In this document: positions 44,344 to 55,900 of the stretch, piece after piece
How positions within the stretch are numbered: position 1 is the stretch's first letter
Layout: each line of letters begins with the position of its first letter
NCBI RefSeq assembly: GCF_963678635.1
Contig: NC_087071.1
Coordinates: forward strand, 17,609,613-17,673,612
Source: Symsagittifera roscoffensis
Taxonomy: Eukaryota; Xenacoelomorpha; Acoela; Convolutidae
DNA: 64,000 nucleotides
Direction of reading: 5' to 3'
Notes under the pieces: model-generated
Told to the model about the DNA's origin: nothing
The model's input: only the letters and a program-made list of their open reading frames with translations
Databases searched by the model: none
Made by a program: the position numbers and the translations under genes

Positions 44344-45852
44344 CAGGTGTGCAGAAATTATCTACCGGCGTCTAACGATTACTGTTTACAAAGCTTTTAA
44401 ACATAAAAGAACGCCTAATCTGATTCATTGACAAATTTGAGTGATCTGTTTTTTAAAATTAGTTTTCCATCTAATGCGTGGAAAAGAATTATTGAAAATG
44501 AGTTTTTTGTAGTAGAAAGTTTGATGTGAAGCGGTTTTTTGTCAGTTTAATTTTTGCCATTATCGCTTTGTAATGAAAACATTAACAATGAAATCTGTTA
44601 AGGTGCCCCCTGTTAGCAGAATGGAGTACCTGAGAGAGTAGGTTCATTAAATACACAAATTGCAATTGATTTCCAGTGTTAGCGATGTTCATTTATATTC
44701 TTGTTTATTTTTTTTTGTGCATTCAGTAAATTGTTTAAAGTTGCTGTTAAATATGTTAAGTCTTCACAAAAGTGCATTCACAGAAAAAAACAGTAACTAA
44801 CAGCTATAGTTGACAGAGTTTGATTGATATGTACCAAAAATACGTTTAACAAATCATTCATCCAACTGTTTTATTTATTAACTTTTGCCTTATTAGTAAC
44901 AAAAAAGTTAAGAGTTTGACCCATGTTGATCCAGATTGTCAAAATTGTTGTGCCTTATCAAAAAGAGCAATCAAATGTGTTCTTCTCAATTTAAGAGATC
45001 TTCGGCCATAGAAAGTTTTCATTTGAAATTTCAAACATTTTTTCTTTATTTGCGTTCAGTTAATTGTTTCAATTTTCTGTCAAATATGTTAAGTCTTCAA
45101 AAGAGTGGATTTACAGATATAAACAAAAACTAACAGTTATAGTTGACAGTGTCGTTGCTATCTACGAAACGAGTTTTGACTTTTTGTTGAGTCAAAACTC
45201 ATTAGTTTCACTTTTTTAGCACTATAAAAAGCCGCAGGTGGATTAAATCTCAATAGGGATACGTTCTGGACGAATTACATCATTGATAATAAGTATACCT
45301 GTTGAAAACTTGTTGCAGTCCTTAAAGTATTAAATTTTATCTGCTCCTAAATAAATATAAACGAAAAATTGCTTCGTATTATAAATGCGTAAATTTATGT
45401 GCCGTCAGTTTTAGTTTTAGTCAATTAATACCGTATGTGATTCTTCAATTCTTAAAAGTATCTCCTCATTCATCCAACTTAATTTCAATGAACACAGAAA
45501 TTAAAACTTAACAAAAACTAGAAAGAAGGTTTCTTCGATTTCAAAAATTAATAAGATTCAACAAACTGCATCAACAAAAAAAATTGCTGGAAAAATTGCT
45601 TAGTTAAATCCATGTTCAAAATTAGAGGTCCATTATTTTATTTGTGTCCCTTGCATATTTGAAGTTCGATTGTAGAGTTAGCTTCTCTCTTTTAACCACG
45701 AAAATGAGCGAGACATAAAATGAAAATAAAGACAAGTTGGACGGTTGAACAGAAATTGTGTGAAGGTTACAAAAAAGCCATCGACCTCTAGTGAGGAAGG
45801 TGAAAATTAACTTGAATTGTCCAGCAAAATAAAAGTCTAACATGTTGATCCT

Positions 45853-48185
45853 TATTTTCTCTATGCATCTAATAAACAGTGTCACCAATTCGGCTTCGCC
45901 TGGCTCCTTGAACACTTCAAAACACGGTTAACTGACGTTTCGCTTCTGACATCTTCTAATCATGTCAGAAGATGTCAGATGATAATCTTCTGACATCTTC
46001 TAATTAGATGATAATCTTCTGATCATCTAATCATCGTTACATACAGTTTGCAACTGACTGCTTGTTAAATTTAAACCTTACAGATAAACATACTGATGAG
46101 TTTTTTCGGCGAAGTATTCAATCTTTAAAGTTATATGGCGAGTGAACAAACTTATTCAACAAACAAATAAATTTTCAAATAACTGACAAGGGCAATTCTT
46201 TGCGGCAATTGTCTGCCGCGTTACGACGCGAAATGGTAATTTCTTCCTCACTTTGACCTGTAATCAGCCTAAGCATCCTGGCGTGGGGCCTCTTTTAACA
46301 GCAGTAGATAATTTTTACAAGAACTGTTCCGATGAGATCAGTAAAGAGTCAATAAATACTTATTTTTATAGTACTCATCACTCGATCTAGAGAAAATTTG
46401 ATAGGAAAAGTAAACAAACATTTGGGGGAGTCCGAGTTCCAGACAACTGCAGATAACCTTCCGCACTACCATGTACTTTTATGGGTAGAACCGTATTCAA
46501 ATGAACCAGAAAATTTAGTTGAGTGCTCAGAAAAATCCATTTTCTATCGTTTTAAAGATATTTTGGACTCAAAGCTCAATTTTTTTGCTTCTTGCCACGA
46601 AATGAGTGCAAAGTACGATGAGCGTATTCGAATTCACACTCACTCTTGCGAAAAGAGCATTTTCGTTGTTTGAAAAGGAAGGATCTAGGGGGGAATAAAA
46701 TTTGTCGGACACCACCATACCCACAGTCGGAGCATCATTGGAAACTCGATATTCACCAACAGTACCCATTTCATGTCTTAGAGTACCTCCATTCATTAGG
46801 ACTAGCAGAGAAAACATATAAAAGTCTTAAGGTGTTTCCAGCACTTGTTTGCGATATATGGATGTATGCCGCGTCGAAAAAAGAGCATCTGTTACCAACA
46901 TCAGCACAGTTATTCGCCATCACAGAGTCTTCGTTGACTCATCTTTTGTGTACGGACCAATTTTCACGTATTTGTTTGACCCGATACGCTGCCAAGTCGG
47001 AGGAACATGCCGATTGTAAAATTTCATGTGGCCTTCAGACTTAGAGACGACGGAATAAAGAATAAAAGTTTGCTCGATCATGAACGGAAAAATGACCGTA
47101 AGGTTGAGCATACCAGTTATCAACTTCTATCAATTACGGAAAGCGTTTTTTGGCTGCTTGGTAAACCGTACGTTTTTACCAAGATGAGTTTTATTCATAT
47201 TCGAAACGTTTTTGTTGAGCTCAGATGCGTTGGAGCCCGTCTTTCGACTGAAAGTGATGATCAGCTGAGTTCATGTCAGGGTTTAGCTTGCAGCCGCCTA
47301 AACTGTTGTGCGTTTCAAATATAGAGGTTTACAATAGATGTTTTAGTTTGATAAAGTTTAAACAGTCTCCCACTGAACTTGTGAGATTATTCAACCTTTC
47401 TGAGTGGACTCCTTCGATATCTTGCCATGGTCCTCTCGTAAGAATTAGACGTTTGGCTGTTGCGGAACTCAATAGGTATTTGGAAAGCTTCAGTCATTTT
47501 ATTAGTCTTATTGATCCAGTTCGTATTGAGATAGTTTTGTGTTTGCTACACAGCGATTCATCGGTGCACATAGATGAAAGTTCAGATTGCAAAACTTTGC
47601 CCGAAACTGTTTATCGGTTTGTATCTCCCCGTGATACGCTTAATTTTCCTGTGAGTTTTCTGCTGAGATTTGGTCATTTCCATACAGAGTTGGATTTATT
47701 TTTCTCCTCCAGACTGATAGCTTCGTTGATTTATGCGAACCTTTTGAATCGTGAAATTGCGTATCATGAAAGTCATCTTAACGATTTAGTGAAAGTTTAT
47801 CTATTATATGATTTACGATTTCAACCCGGCGGGATCCTCTCATTCAGCAGCAAGTAAATGATGGCCCGGAACGCGTTTTCGAGACTGTTAAATGTCGAAA
47901 ACACCGACAGTTTTCATTCACCAAGTGTTTTGATCCAAGATTTGCATTTGCGTGCTATGCAAAGTGTAGAGATTTTTCTGAAAGAAACTCAATCATCAAT
48001 GTTGAGTCGAGTGCAGGAATTAAATTTAATATACTTGCCGAACAACCCTCTGGAATCATCTTCTCATTGGGAGCCGAAACTGGTTATTGGATCAGATCAG
48101 ATCTTGCAATCGTTTCTAAGCAAAAGCGAGTTGTTCGAAACATAGTTTCGGCCCTCAATGGAAAATACAGCGGAAAGCAAAATTT
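45853..48185 (+). mobile_element. Helitron-like element, copy 2 (degenerate)
   Basis: This is a broken Helitron-type Rep protein region. In order there are the same start as copy 1 (about 45870), FFLTLTCNQPKHPGVGPLL (46219-46275), and 46398-46673 with the HUH motif in LPHYHVLLWVEP (His-Tyr-His, the metal-binding site of rolling-circle Rep). Next come RIHTHSC, then 46646-47044 with SRICLTRYAAKSEEHAD (candidate Tyr motif), then SITESVFWLLGKPYVF (47007-47324), which resembles the conserved segment after the Rep domain. Further frames at 47273-47857 and 47858-48145 probably belong to the same protein but carry no motif I can name. Several frameshifts and stops make it inactive. No helicase motifs and no terminal hairpin were found. 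Confidence 0.6.
45960..46035. repeat. local TCTGACATCTTCTAATCAT repeat cluster
   Basis: A short motif (ATCTTCTGACATC/GATGTCAGAAGAT) is repeated in both orientations inside the Helitron-like coding sequence. Copy 1 has only the simple CATCATCTAATCATCG form at this place, so the expansion happened in copy 2. Confidence 0.6.
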
Positions 48186-48195
48186 GAATGTCAAA

Positions 48196-50540
48196 CTAGA
48201 GTAAAGAAGTGGTGCGGACGTTAGTCGAAAAGATTCCCGATGAGATTCTCACGCAGACTAAACTGAGGAGGAAGAAGGTGTCCTACAAAGCGGAGGCTGA
48301 AGAGCTCGGAGCAGATCAAGAGACGGGGAGTGGATGATGAATGTGGAGGAAACCGAAGGAGACAAATTGTCCGGGAAGATACGGACGAAAACTCCACGGA
48401 AAGCGACGACGAGCAAGAAAATCTACGCACCATACTAGAAGAAGCAAAGAGGATGAATCAGGACAGAGAAGTTCATACGAACCCCTCGTCTGGAACGTAC
48501 AACATGGGTTCCGATGATGCAAGTGGAGGAGAAGAACTAGAGATGATAGCGGTATGGAGGAAACCCTTCAGGCAAATGTCATGCAATTCAAACATAAGGA
48601 CGAATCTAGAGCCCGAAATCAACAGGGAAAACTTGAGCAAGATAGTGGGTGTCAAGTTTTGTGATGATATCCACAACCCGGGAAAAATGACGGGGCGAAT
48701 TATGGCACTGAAGGAGAACGTGAAGTCGAGGTACAGGCTGTCAGACCTAATTCGGGCACAGAAAAATGACAAAATGACTAGCCATCTCTTCAGATGGATC
48801 AGAACAGGAGTAAAAGAGAAAGAGGATCTGGAAGAAGATGGCTATAAGATCTTGAGCCAGTTCTACAAGGAACGGAAGGGGCTACTTTATCACATGGCGG
48901 ATGGATAAAGTACTTCACAAACACAAACTAATAAAAAAAACTTCACAAACATATACTCATCATACTACCGCAGCTGTATCAGACAGAAGGGCTGTTCAGG
49001 TCGCATCAGGGAATAGACAAAGTGCAACAAAGAATACCGCATCTGTTTGATTGGCCTGGTATGAGGAAAGCATGCGAGAGATGGGTCAAGGCATGTTTGC
49101 CATGCCTGCAAGTGAAGGACCCGAGGAAATTGAAGTTCCCACTGAAATCAGTGGAAAGCGGGGAATTCAATGAGATTGTGCAAATAGACCACCAAAAAAT
49201 CGACGGGATATAATCAGATACTGGTGATCATAGACCACTTCACGAAATTGGCGGAAGCAGTACCGTGTCAAACGGCCTCAGCCGAAGCAGCTTGTGATCA
49301 CTTAATCACGCACTGGATCTCGAGATATGGATGCCCCATGACCTTTCAATCAGACAACGGGAAGGCCTTCGTCGGAGAATTGAGGAGAGAGTTGATGAAA
49401 AGATCTCACATCGCTCAAGCACTCGACGACCTGCCACCCACAGACGAATGGACTTGTGGAAAGGAAAAAAATGACACTAGTGAACGTGCTCAGCGTATAT
49501 TGCTCGAGGTACATGACAGATTGGGACAAGTACTTGCTGCAAGCGGCGCGAGCACACAACATCACACAACACAAGACAACGGGGATCAGTCCATTCATGA
49601 TGCTGACAGGCAGAGAAAGGGCAATGCCGTTGATATACTTTTACCCAGAATACGAGGGGCAAAAGCATTCACCCCAGGATTACGAGAGGGAGGCAATCAA
49701 AAGGCAACAAGAGAAGAGTTGAATGAGATGTGTAGACGTAACACAGCTCAGGTACAGATGAGACAACGCAAAAAACATGGTGAGAAAACACTACAGGCAA
49801 AACCGTGCACTGTGAGACAGTATGTTTGGGTGTTTCAGAAGATCATCCCTCCAAAAGGAACAAAGAAGTTATTGAACAAATGGAGAGGACCGTTCAGGAT
49901 GACAGAGGTAACCAGCAAGGTCGGTTCTATTGCTTGAGCACAGGATGTGCCGCGCATTATAAAAATCTGAAGCCTCATGTTCCGTCACCGGAGGATTGAT
50001 GCGTGCCTCAAAATAAAGAAGGGTTAGGGTACCTGATAGTTGAACCGGCATGCGAGGTGAACGAGAACGATACCAGAGAGAAGAAAGATGGTAACGAGAA
50101 TACAAGCATGGGTGACGATGAAAAGATAGAAGCCCACTCGGATGAAGGTTCTTTTGCGGAAGAGGATTGGAATGAACCAGATCAGAAGGATGTGCCATAG
50201 TGGAAAGAATCAGACAAGCCCCTGACCACGGATACAAGAAGAGGAGGACGCAAAAAGACCAGCATGCGATACAACAGATATGCTGATGACTTCTGGATTG
50301 ACAAGATAAAGCCGCATGAGGTAGGGGCAGACTTGGTGAGCATAGGTGACTTAGTCCCAGACAAGGAGTAGCAGATCATCGATGATGATGAATATTACTG
50401 GCAGGAGGATCACAGTGTACCAGAACGGGAGATGGATCTAGAGCAAAAAGAAACAGAAAAGAGGGCGTATACAAACTTGAGGATTCTAGAAAGCATATAT
50501 GACCTGGCAGCGGCACCATCGACGGGGACGTCGATAAATT
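48196..50540 (+). mobile_element. degenerate Ty3/Gypsy-type integrase region
   Basis: GC-richer than its surroundings. 48330-48908 is an acidic stretch followed by the pre-integrase segment (LSDLIRAQKNDKMTSHLF ... GLLYHMADG). 48964-49213 has the zinc-binding part (SHQG ... ACLPC) and IDHQKID with the first catalytic Asp. 49224-49937 has VIIDHFTKLAEAVP and QSDNGKAF with the second Asp. 49456-49722 (another frame) begins near the catalytic Glu (LVERKK), followed by a long helix region and the GISPFMMLTGRE motif. Then the frame returns to 49224-49937 for the C-terminal part (KLLNKWRGPFRMTEV). Breaks are seen near 48910, 49208, 49435 and 49700. Reverse transcriptase and LTRs are not seen here. 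50003-50530 looks like the protein's acidic tail with two stops. Confidence 0.75.
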
Positions 50541-50544
50541 TTTC

Positions 50545-50950
50545 TCCGTGGAGTGGGGGTAGGTAGCGTGGAACGTACTATCGGTAGCTTGAAAACTTTT
50601 GTTCCAACTTACGCTACGGAAACGGAGCATGGGAACCTGAAGGTAACGTTGGAACGCGCACTTACCGCTCTTATGTTTTCACCTAATGCTACGCTAAAAA
50701 TATTGCCATTTCGGGATTACTACGGGCGTGAAGCTAACACAGTCCTAAGAAATTTTACGCAAAATCCGTTGCTAAAAAGCCTAAAAGGGATAGTGTTAAG
50801 GCATAAATCTGACTGTTTAGATAGTGAAGACCCTTGTACAGACCGGATGCCGCCGCCCGCGTTGACCAACTGGAATGATTGTTCCGATGTAGAATACGAT
50901 GTGGAACACATCAACCACCCGAGGGAGCTGACGGAGGCCCACTCATGAAC
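50545..50950 (+). pseudogene. integrase C-terminal fragment of a second retroelement
   Basis: The frame 50553-50948 begins GSVERTIGSLKTFVPTYATE and contains RALTALMFSPNATLKILPF and GREANTVLRNFTQNP. This is the pattern just after the catalytic Glu of a retrotransposon integrase, and it differs from the element at 48.2-50.5 kb. The join near 50540 is abrupt. It stops at TGA before TGEEAPWA-like sequence. Confidence 0.6.
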
Positions 50951-51710
50951 AGGGGAGGAGGCACCATGGGCGCCAAAGCAGGCACTGAGGGCACATCAAT
51001 GAGGCCAAGAAGGATGAAACTGCTGTTCCAAAGGATCGATGACAGAAAAAAAGGTATAGATTTGTAAATAAAAGAGCACAAACATACCATTACACTTGAT
51101 AACGGTTCTGTGCTTAAAAAGCGGTGAGGCAGAGCAGAGGATCAGTTCTCCGAAAAAAGCGCATCCGAGCGATTTTCCAACCCCGCCAACTATGGCGGAC
51201 TTGCGATACAAGATTGAGAAAGAATTGCGCGAGAAACCCGAGAGAGTAAAGCCCACAACGAGAAGCGAGAGCAGAGGATGGACGCAAAACTGGGGCAACA
51301 AATCTGAGTCGGAGTACAAACCAACGCTTTTACCACGCGGAGGAAGGCTAGGGACAGGGCCATAGAAGCTGGACAAGGCACAAGCAGAACGGGGGAAGCG
51401 GAGCGAGAATACGAGGCGAGCGGGCCAGGAACGAGGACCGCAGATATACCCGGTAAAACACCGACTAAGCCCAAGGAGCAAGACTCGGATGAGCAAGATT
51501 CAGACGAATCGGCATCACGGAATGGTTTGAGAAAACATGCGGCCGTGAACAAGTTCGGAGGAGTCATGATTCATATTCAGGAAGGGAAAAAGAAACGGAA
51601 AGGGGTGATGGACAAAAACCGAGGAAATGCTAAGAGTAGATTCGCCGGACAGATGATCACTAAAACTAAAACGCTGAAGGAGAGGGTTGAACCATGGTCT
51701 TAAACTCAAA
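50951..51710 (+). other. GC-rich retroelement-like tail, no intact gene
   Basis: Short frames rich in Arg, Glu, Lys and Pro (for example MADLRYKIEKELREKPERV at 51192 and SRGWTQNWGNKSESE) resemble retroelement coding sequence broken by stops. Base composition matches 48.2-50.5 kb and changes sharply to AT-rich at about 51710. I do not recognise a domain. Confidence 0.4.
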
Positions 51711-52970
51711 CTCGAAATTTTAGCTTTATTAAGCGGAAGGAAATGCTAGATATGCATAGGTAGTACCACATTTGGTTTGAACAATTGATCTGAGTTTTGT
51801 TTATTGACGCCCGTGGAGCTGTCTGTTTGCCATATTGACAAGTACCTGCCATTTTGCCATCCAATGTGTTGAGTTCCTTAACAGTTGTTAAGTTAATGAT
51901 TATTAATGACGGTTGGCCGGTTTTTAACAATGAATTAACGTAATAAAGACGACGGTTTTGTCAGTGACGAATCTCCCCTCTTTGCAAAAGGGGAGTAGAA
52001 ATAGTTTGAGAGAACTGGAGGATCTTAAAAAGGTCTATGGGGGGAAGAGGCAGGGACGCAGGGAGGGGAGGGGAGGGGATTGTATTATAGGATGTATTAA
52101 CTTGATCCAAATTTTTTATCGCATAAATTTTGATCAGTTTTATTTTAATTCAATTTTATTTTTATTCAATAGTTCAATTTTGTGTTTCAATTTTTATGCT
52201 AGTCGAGCTTTATGCTAGCCGATACGCAGCCTTCGACAAGAGTGGCGATACAATGTTACGAGTTCAAGGGTAAAAAATTGACGCTGCTGTGAGTTACAGC
52301 ACATTTTTGAGAAAACGTGGAGGGAATTCGATCTCAATCAATCCCTGGTATATCTACCAGGGATTTTTTGGATTCTTGTAGAAAATTAGTTACCCAAAGT
52401 CATTGCCAAGTGGTTAACCTGAGTCTGGGGTTTCTTAATAGTATTGTTCAATTGATTTTAATGTTATTGATGTTTCCAAGTTGAGCTCAGTTAATCATTG
52501 TCAATTTTTCGTGTAATTATCGTTTATATTTAATTTGATAACTTTGGTCATGTCTGCATTAAATCTCAATGCCTAATTTGTCTGTGCAATTATTAAATAC
52601 TATAAACTTTTACTATATTAACGCAACTGCTATTTCATACAGTAGTGAACATTTTTTTCTTCTTTGCAAGGCAGGTACAAGGTCATTGTTTTCAAATTCC
52701 AGATATTATTTTTAATGCACGTTTGCTGCGAAAATAATATTTTTACAAAATTGCAGTGAGTCAAAGCCTAGCTCAGTCTCAGCTTTCTCGTAACTCTCGA
52801 TCGTATAAAATTGCAGCAAACGAAATCCTTATACTGCATCATATTATAATAAATCATGCCGAGCAATTGGGTAATTTTCGTTTCTAAAATATGTGTGCAC
52901 TAAATGTATTTTCAAAATTTATGCACCAGAGTATTTGTTTTCCGTGTCTGAATAATGCAGAGATAATAAT
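51711..52970. other. AT-rich intergenic region with one hairpin
   Basis: No gene is recognised. A perfect 11-bp stem with a 4-nt loop lies at 52340-52365 (AATCCCTGGTA and its complement), followed by T residues. The 3' UTR of the carbonic anhydrase gene presumably lies in the right part. Confidence 0.5.
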
Positions 52971-55900
52971 TTACGACGACAAATAAACCGTTCGACCATT
53001 CAGAGGCTGAACTTGTCTGAAATTACTCGTTATTTTATCACCATCCAAATCTGCCAAACTTCTCAACTGGTCAAAAAATACAGAAGAAATTTCTACCGGC
53101 TCTTTGTACACAATATGCATCACTGTTTCACTGAAGGGTGGCGTTGTCAGTGACCCTTGGTATATGAAATACTCTGACAATCCTTGCGGTACTAAACTTG
53201 AGAAATCGATCACTGGAATTTTTACTGGATCCGCTCGTGGGTTTGATATTTTGTACAAATTATTCCCAATTAGCTGATCGACTAGGAATTGGAATTTGGG
53301 ATCGGTCTCCTTCGATATTTTCATCATTACTCCCCAAACAGCGAGAACATCGACTGTTTCGGTTTCCTGGTTCGAAGCCCATTTGTATACGAAGTGGATT
53401 TCGCCATCGTGTTTCTTTCCATCTAGCAAATGCTCACAACCACAATTACCTAAAAACGAAGTGTAATAAAAAATTTAATGCCAATAATGTATGAAAAATA
53501 TTTTGACTTAAGGGTATACTATTTGTGGGTATTGATTGAGCCCTTAATTTATACAGCCCTAAGTCATTGTATTAAAAATAAAATTCTCTGGTAATATTAC
53601 TTAATGTTACTTAATTTTTGAGAAATCAATTTTTCGTGCCTTTCTTTCTTACTAACATTATATTCTTCATTCTTCAAGTAGCAGTGAATATGTTGAAAGG
53701 TTTAAAAAAAGATATTACAATAAGTCAGCTAAATATACAATAACTCAGTTTTTGAAGTTAAATGCCACTGTTAAAAAGTTTTCCTAAAATATGCATAATT
53801 TGAAAAGGAGAAACGTGAGGGGCATTATCTACCGGTGAATCAAGTATGGGGTGAAATTTGTGAGTGTCAGAAAAAAATCATGTTTCTGCGCCAGTTGTTG
53901 GTTATTTTCCACCTCCGTCCACATTTGAACTTCTTTTTTGGAAAAAAACTAACTTAAAGTTGTGTCAAAATGTAGAGAACAATTGCACGGTGCATAAATT
54001 AACTGTTGTGAACAAATGTGTTCTGCATACTCCACGTCAAAAAATAGTACATTTAGCCGTAAGACGAACATGAAAATTTGAAATGTGGGAGGAACATGGA
54101 AAAGAGCCCAGTAGTCGTGATCAAACTCAACTACAAGGAAAGAGCGCCGAGGATTTTTCTCAATCTACAAATTTTAGACGGGCGATCTAGAAATACCTTT
54201 TCATAATATGAGCTGAACAGCCAGATCGAATTCTGAAAATATCATTTTTAACAAATATTCATTTAACTCACATCAACGCAAAATTTTAAATAGCCGATTG
54301 CTGTATAAATAACACAAAAAATTACAAGCACTACAAAAAAACAGCTTCTATTTTCAAATTGCGCCGTTTTTTGTTCGTGGTGTATGAAGAGGATTTGAAA
54401 GAAAGCCTAGAATTTCAAAATCATGGGCAAATGTGATAAGTAATAAGAAAGGCAAACAAAAATAAATTTCAACATTTATCAAGTTTCAAGGCAATCAAAA
54501 GTAAATCGGACACATTCAGCAACAGTTTGCTTCGAAAAATGAACAGAAAACAAAATTAAACCAAACTTTTTGGAAATTTTTATTCCAAGAAAGCGCTAAA
54601 AAAGCTTCAAACCTATTTTTACTGGAATGAAAGTAAGTTTTCAAAGCTCAAATGAAAGCCCAATATTCTATTATCAGCTTGCTGCAGGATTTGTACTCTC
54701 GAAATTAGAATAAAAGCCAAATATTTCAAACCGGTTTTTGTCTACACTGAGAACACTTTGGAAATTATTTTATGTCATTTGAATAACGACTAAAAAGGTT
54801 TTAAAATGATACATCTTGCAACTGAGACATCTTTTGACGTCTTTGAATTTTTTAACGTCGTTCGAATCACGGCTGAGGGGCTTTTGTGTGATAAATCGCT
54901 GGACTCGACCCCATCATTATTTACGGTAACTGATTTTGCATAGAAAACAAAAAAAGAAAAAACTAAAACACACCCGAAAAGAAAGTGCCTCTCACTTTCA
55001 ATGGTCGGAGCAACAATCACTAATCACGGAAATTGGTTTTCCAGAAAAATGTTTGGTCTGAATAGATTAATTTAGATTGTATAGAAAAAATATTTTGTTT
55101 TTGCGCCGTTGCCTTTTTTTTTCCCAACTACCTTTTACAATTGAATTTGCGGATCTTTGATTTCTGTGATACCTAAGTTATTGTTTACATATGATATTTG
55201 GCACGCTGAGTACGGTACGGTGGCTCTTTCTATATTGCATCGTGTTGTGTCACATCGAGTCGTGATAAAAGGGAAAAAACGTGCAATATGAAGATTCTAC
55301 TCTTACATGTCTTTTCATTCTACTACTGTCAAAAAATGTGAAAATAATTATACAGAGAGTACATTTTAGAAAACTACCTTTTACAATTTTCCAAACTACC
55401 TTTTTTCCAAACTACCTTTTACGATTGATTAGGGGATATTTGATTTCTGTGAAACCTAAGTTATTGTTTATATATGATATTTGGCACGCTGAATTTTAGA
55501 AAAAAATCAAAGGGCCCTCAAATTTTTTTTTAAAAACGTTGATTAAATTCAGGTTCAATGACTTACCTCTATGTGGCCCCCAGTGCATATGGAAATGATC
55601 CAATATATATTTTCCTTCTAACATACTCCCACTCAACTGCCACTTCACACTCTCAGGTGGGGAGACCATAATTGTATGGCCATTGTTAGCTATGGTCCAA
55701 TCTTCAGACAAGTTGCCCTGGATTAGTTCGAGGTTGAACATTGGGAGCCACTTTTTGACAGCTTGTTTCTCTTTGATGTCAATCGGAGATTGACGCTTGC
55801 CTGACAGATTTCAATATTACAATCGATTACAATATCAGGCACTGTATCCAATTATAATAGAATAACAATCATATGAAAGTTTTGATAGTAGACCAGAAAG

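Larger units (their letters stand above)
41673..45852. repeat. rearranged spacer after array D
   Basis: Contains alpha (about 41668-41905), beta1 (41960-42430), an isolated SGNH-unit 3' fragment (42554-42650), a cut alpha' (42755-42920), a Helitron-like piece (42921-43420), the end of gamma, a delta leader (43690-44700) without an array, then beta-like (44710-44850), beta2 (44870-45480) and alpha (45600-45852). The delta leader stops at TTCTTGTTTA, where the first SGNH unit would begin. Confidence 0.7.
53450..55566 (-). other. canonical GT-AG intron 2 of the carbonic anhydrase gene
   Basis: The donor AGAG-GTAAGT is at 55567/55566 and the acceptor TTTTTAG-GTAATTG at 53450/53449. It sits after HWGPHRG, matching a widely conserved intron position of animal alpha-CA genes. 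It is 2117 bp and carries the dispersed repeat at 53990-54120 and a duplicated segment (about 55125-55205 and 55412-55495). Confidence 0.85.

Noticed and set aside
47007-47857. Independent host genes at 47.0-48.1 kb
   Set aside because: The frames follow directly on the Helitron-like Rep pieces, with spacing and overlaps expected from one frameshifted ORF.
50996-51567. Long minus-strand ORFs in the GC-rich tail
   Set aside because: They are shadows of the retroelement-like plus strand; high GC lengthens random ORFs, and composition (Ser, Cys, Leu, Pro) is typical of antisense frames.
52340-52365. Hairpin followed by T-run as a bacterial-type terminator
   Set aside because: The window is eukaryotic; the stem has no relation to a gene end that would use such a terminator.
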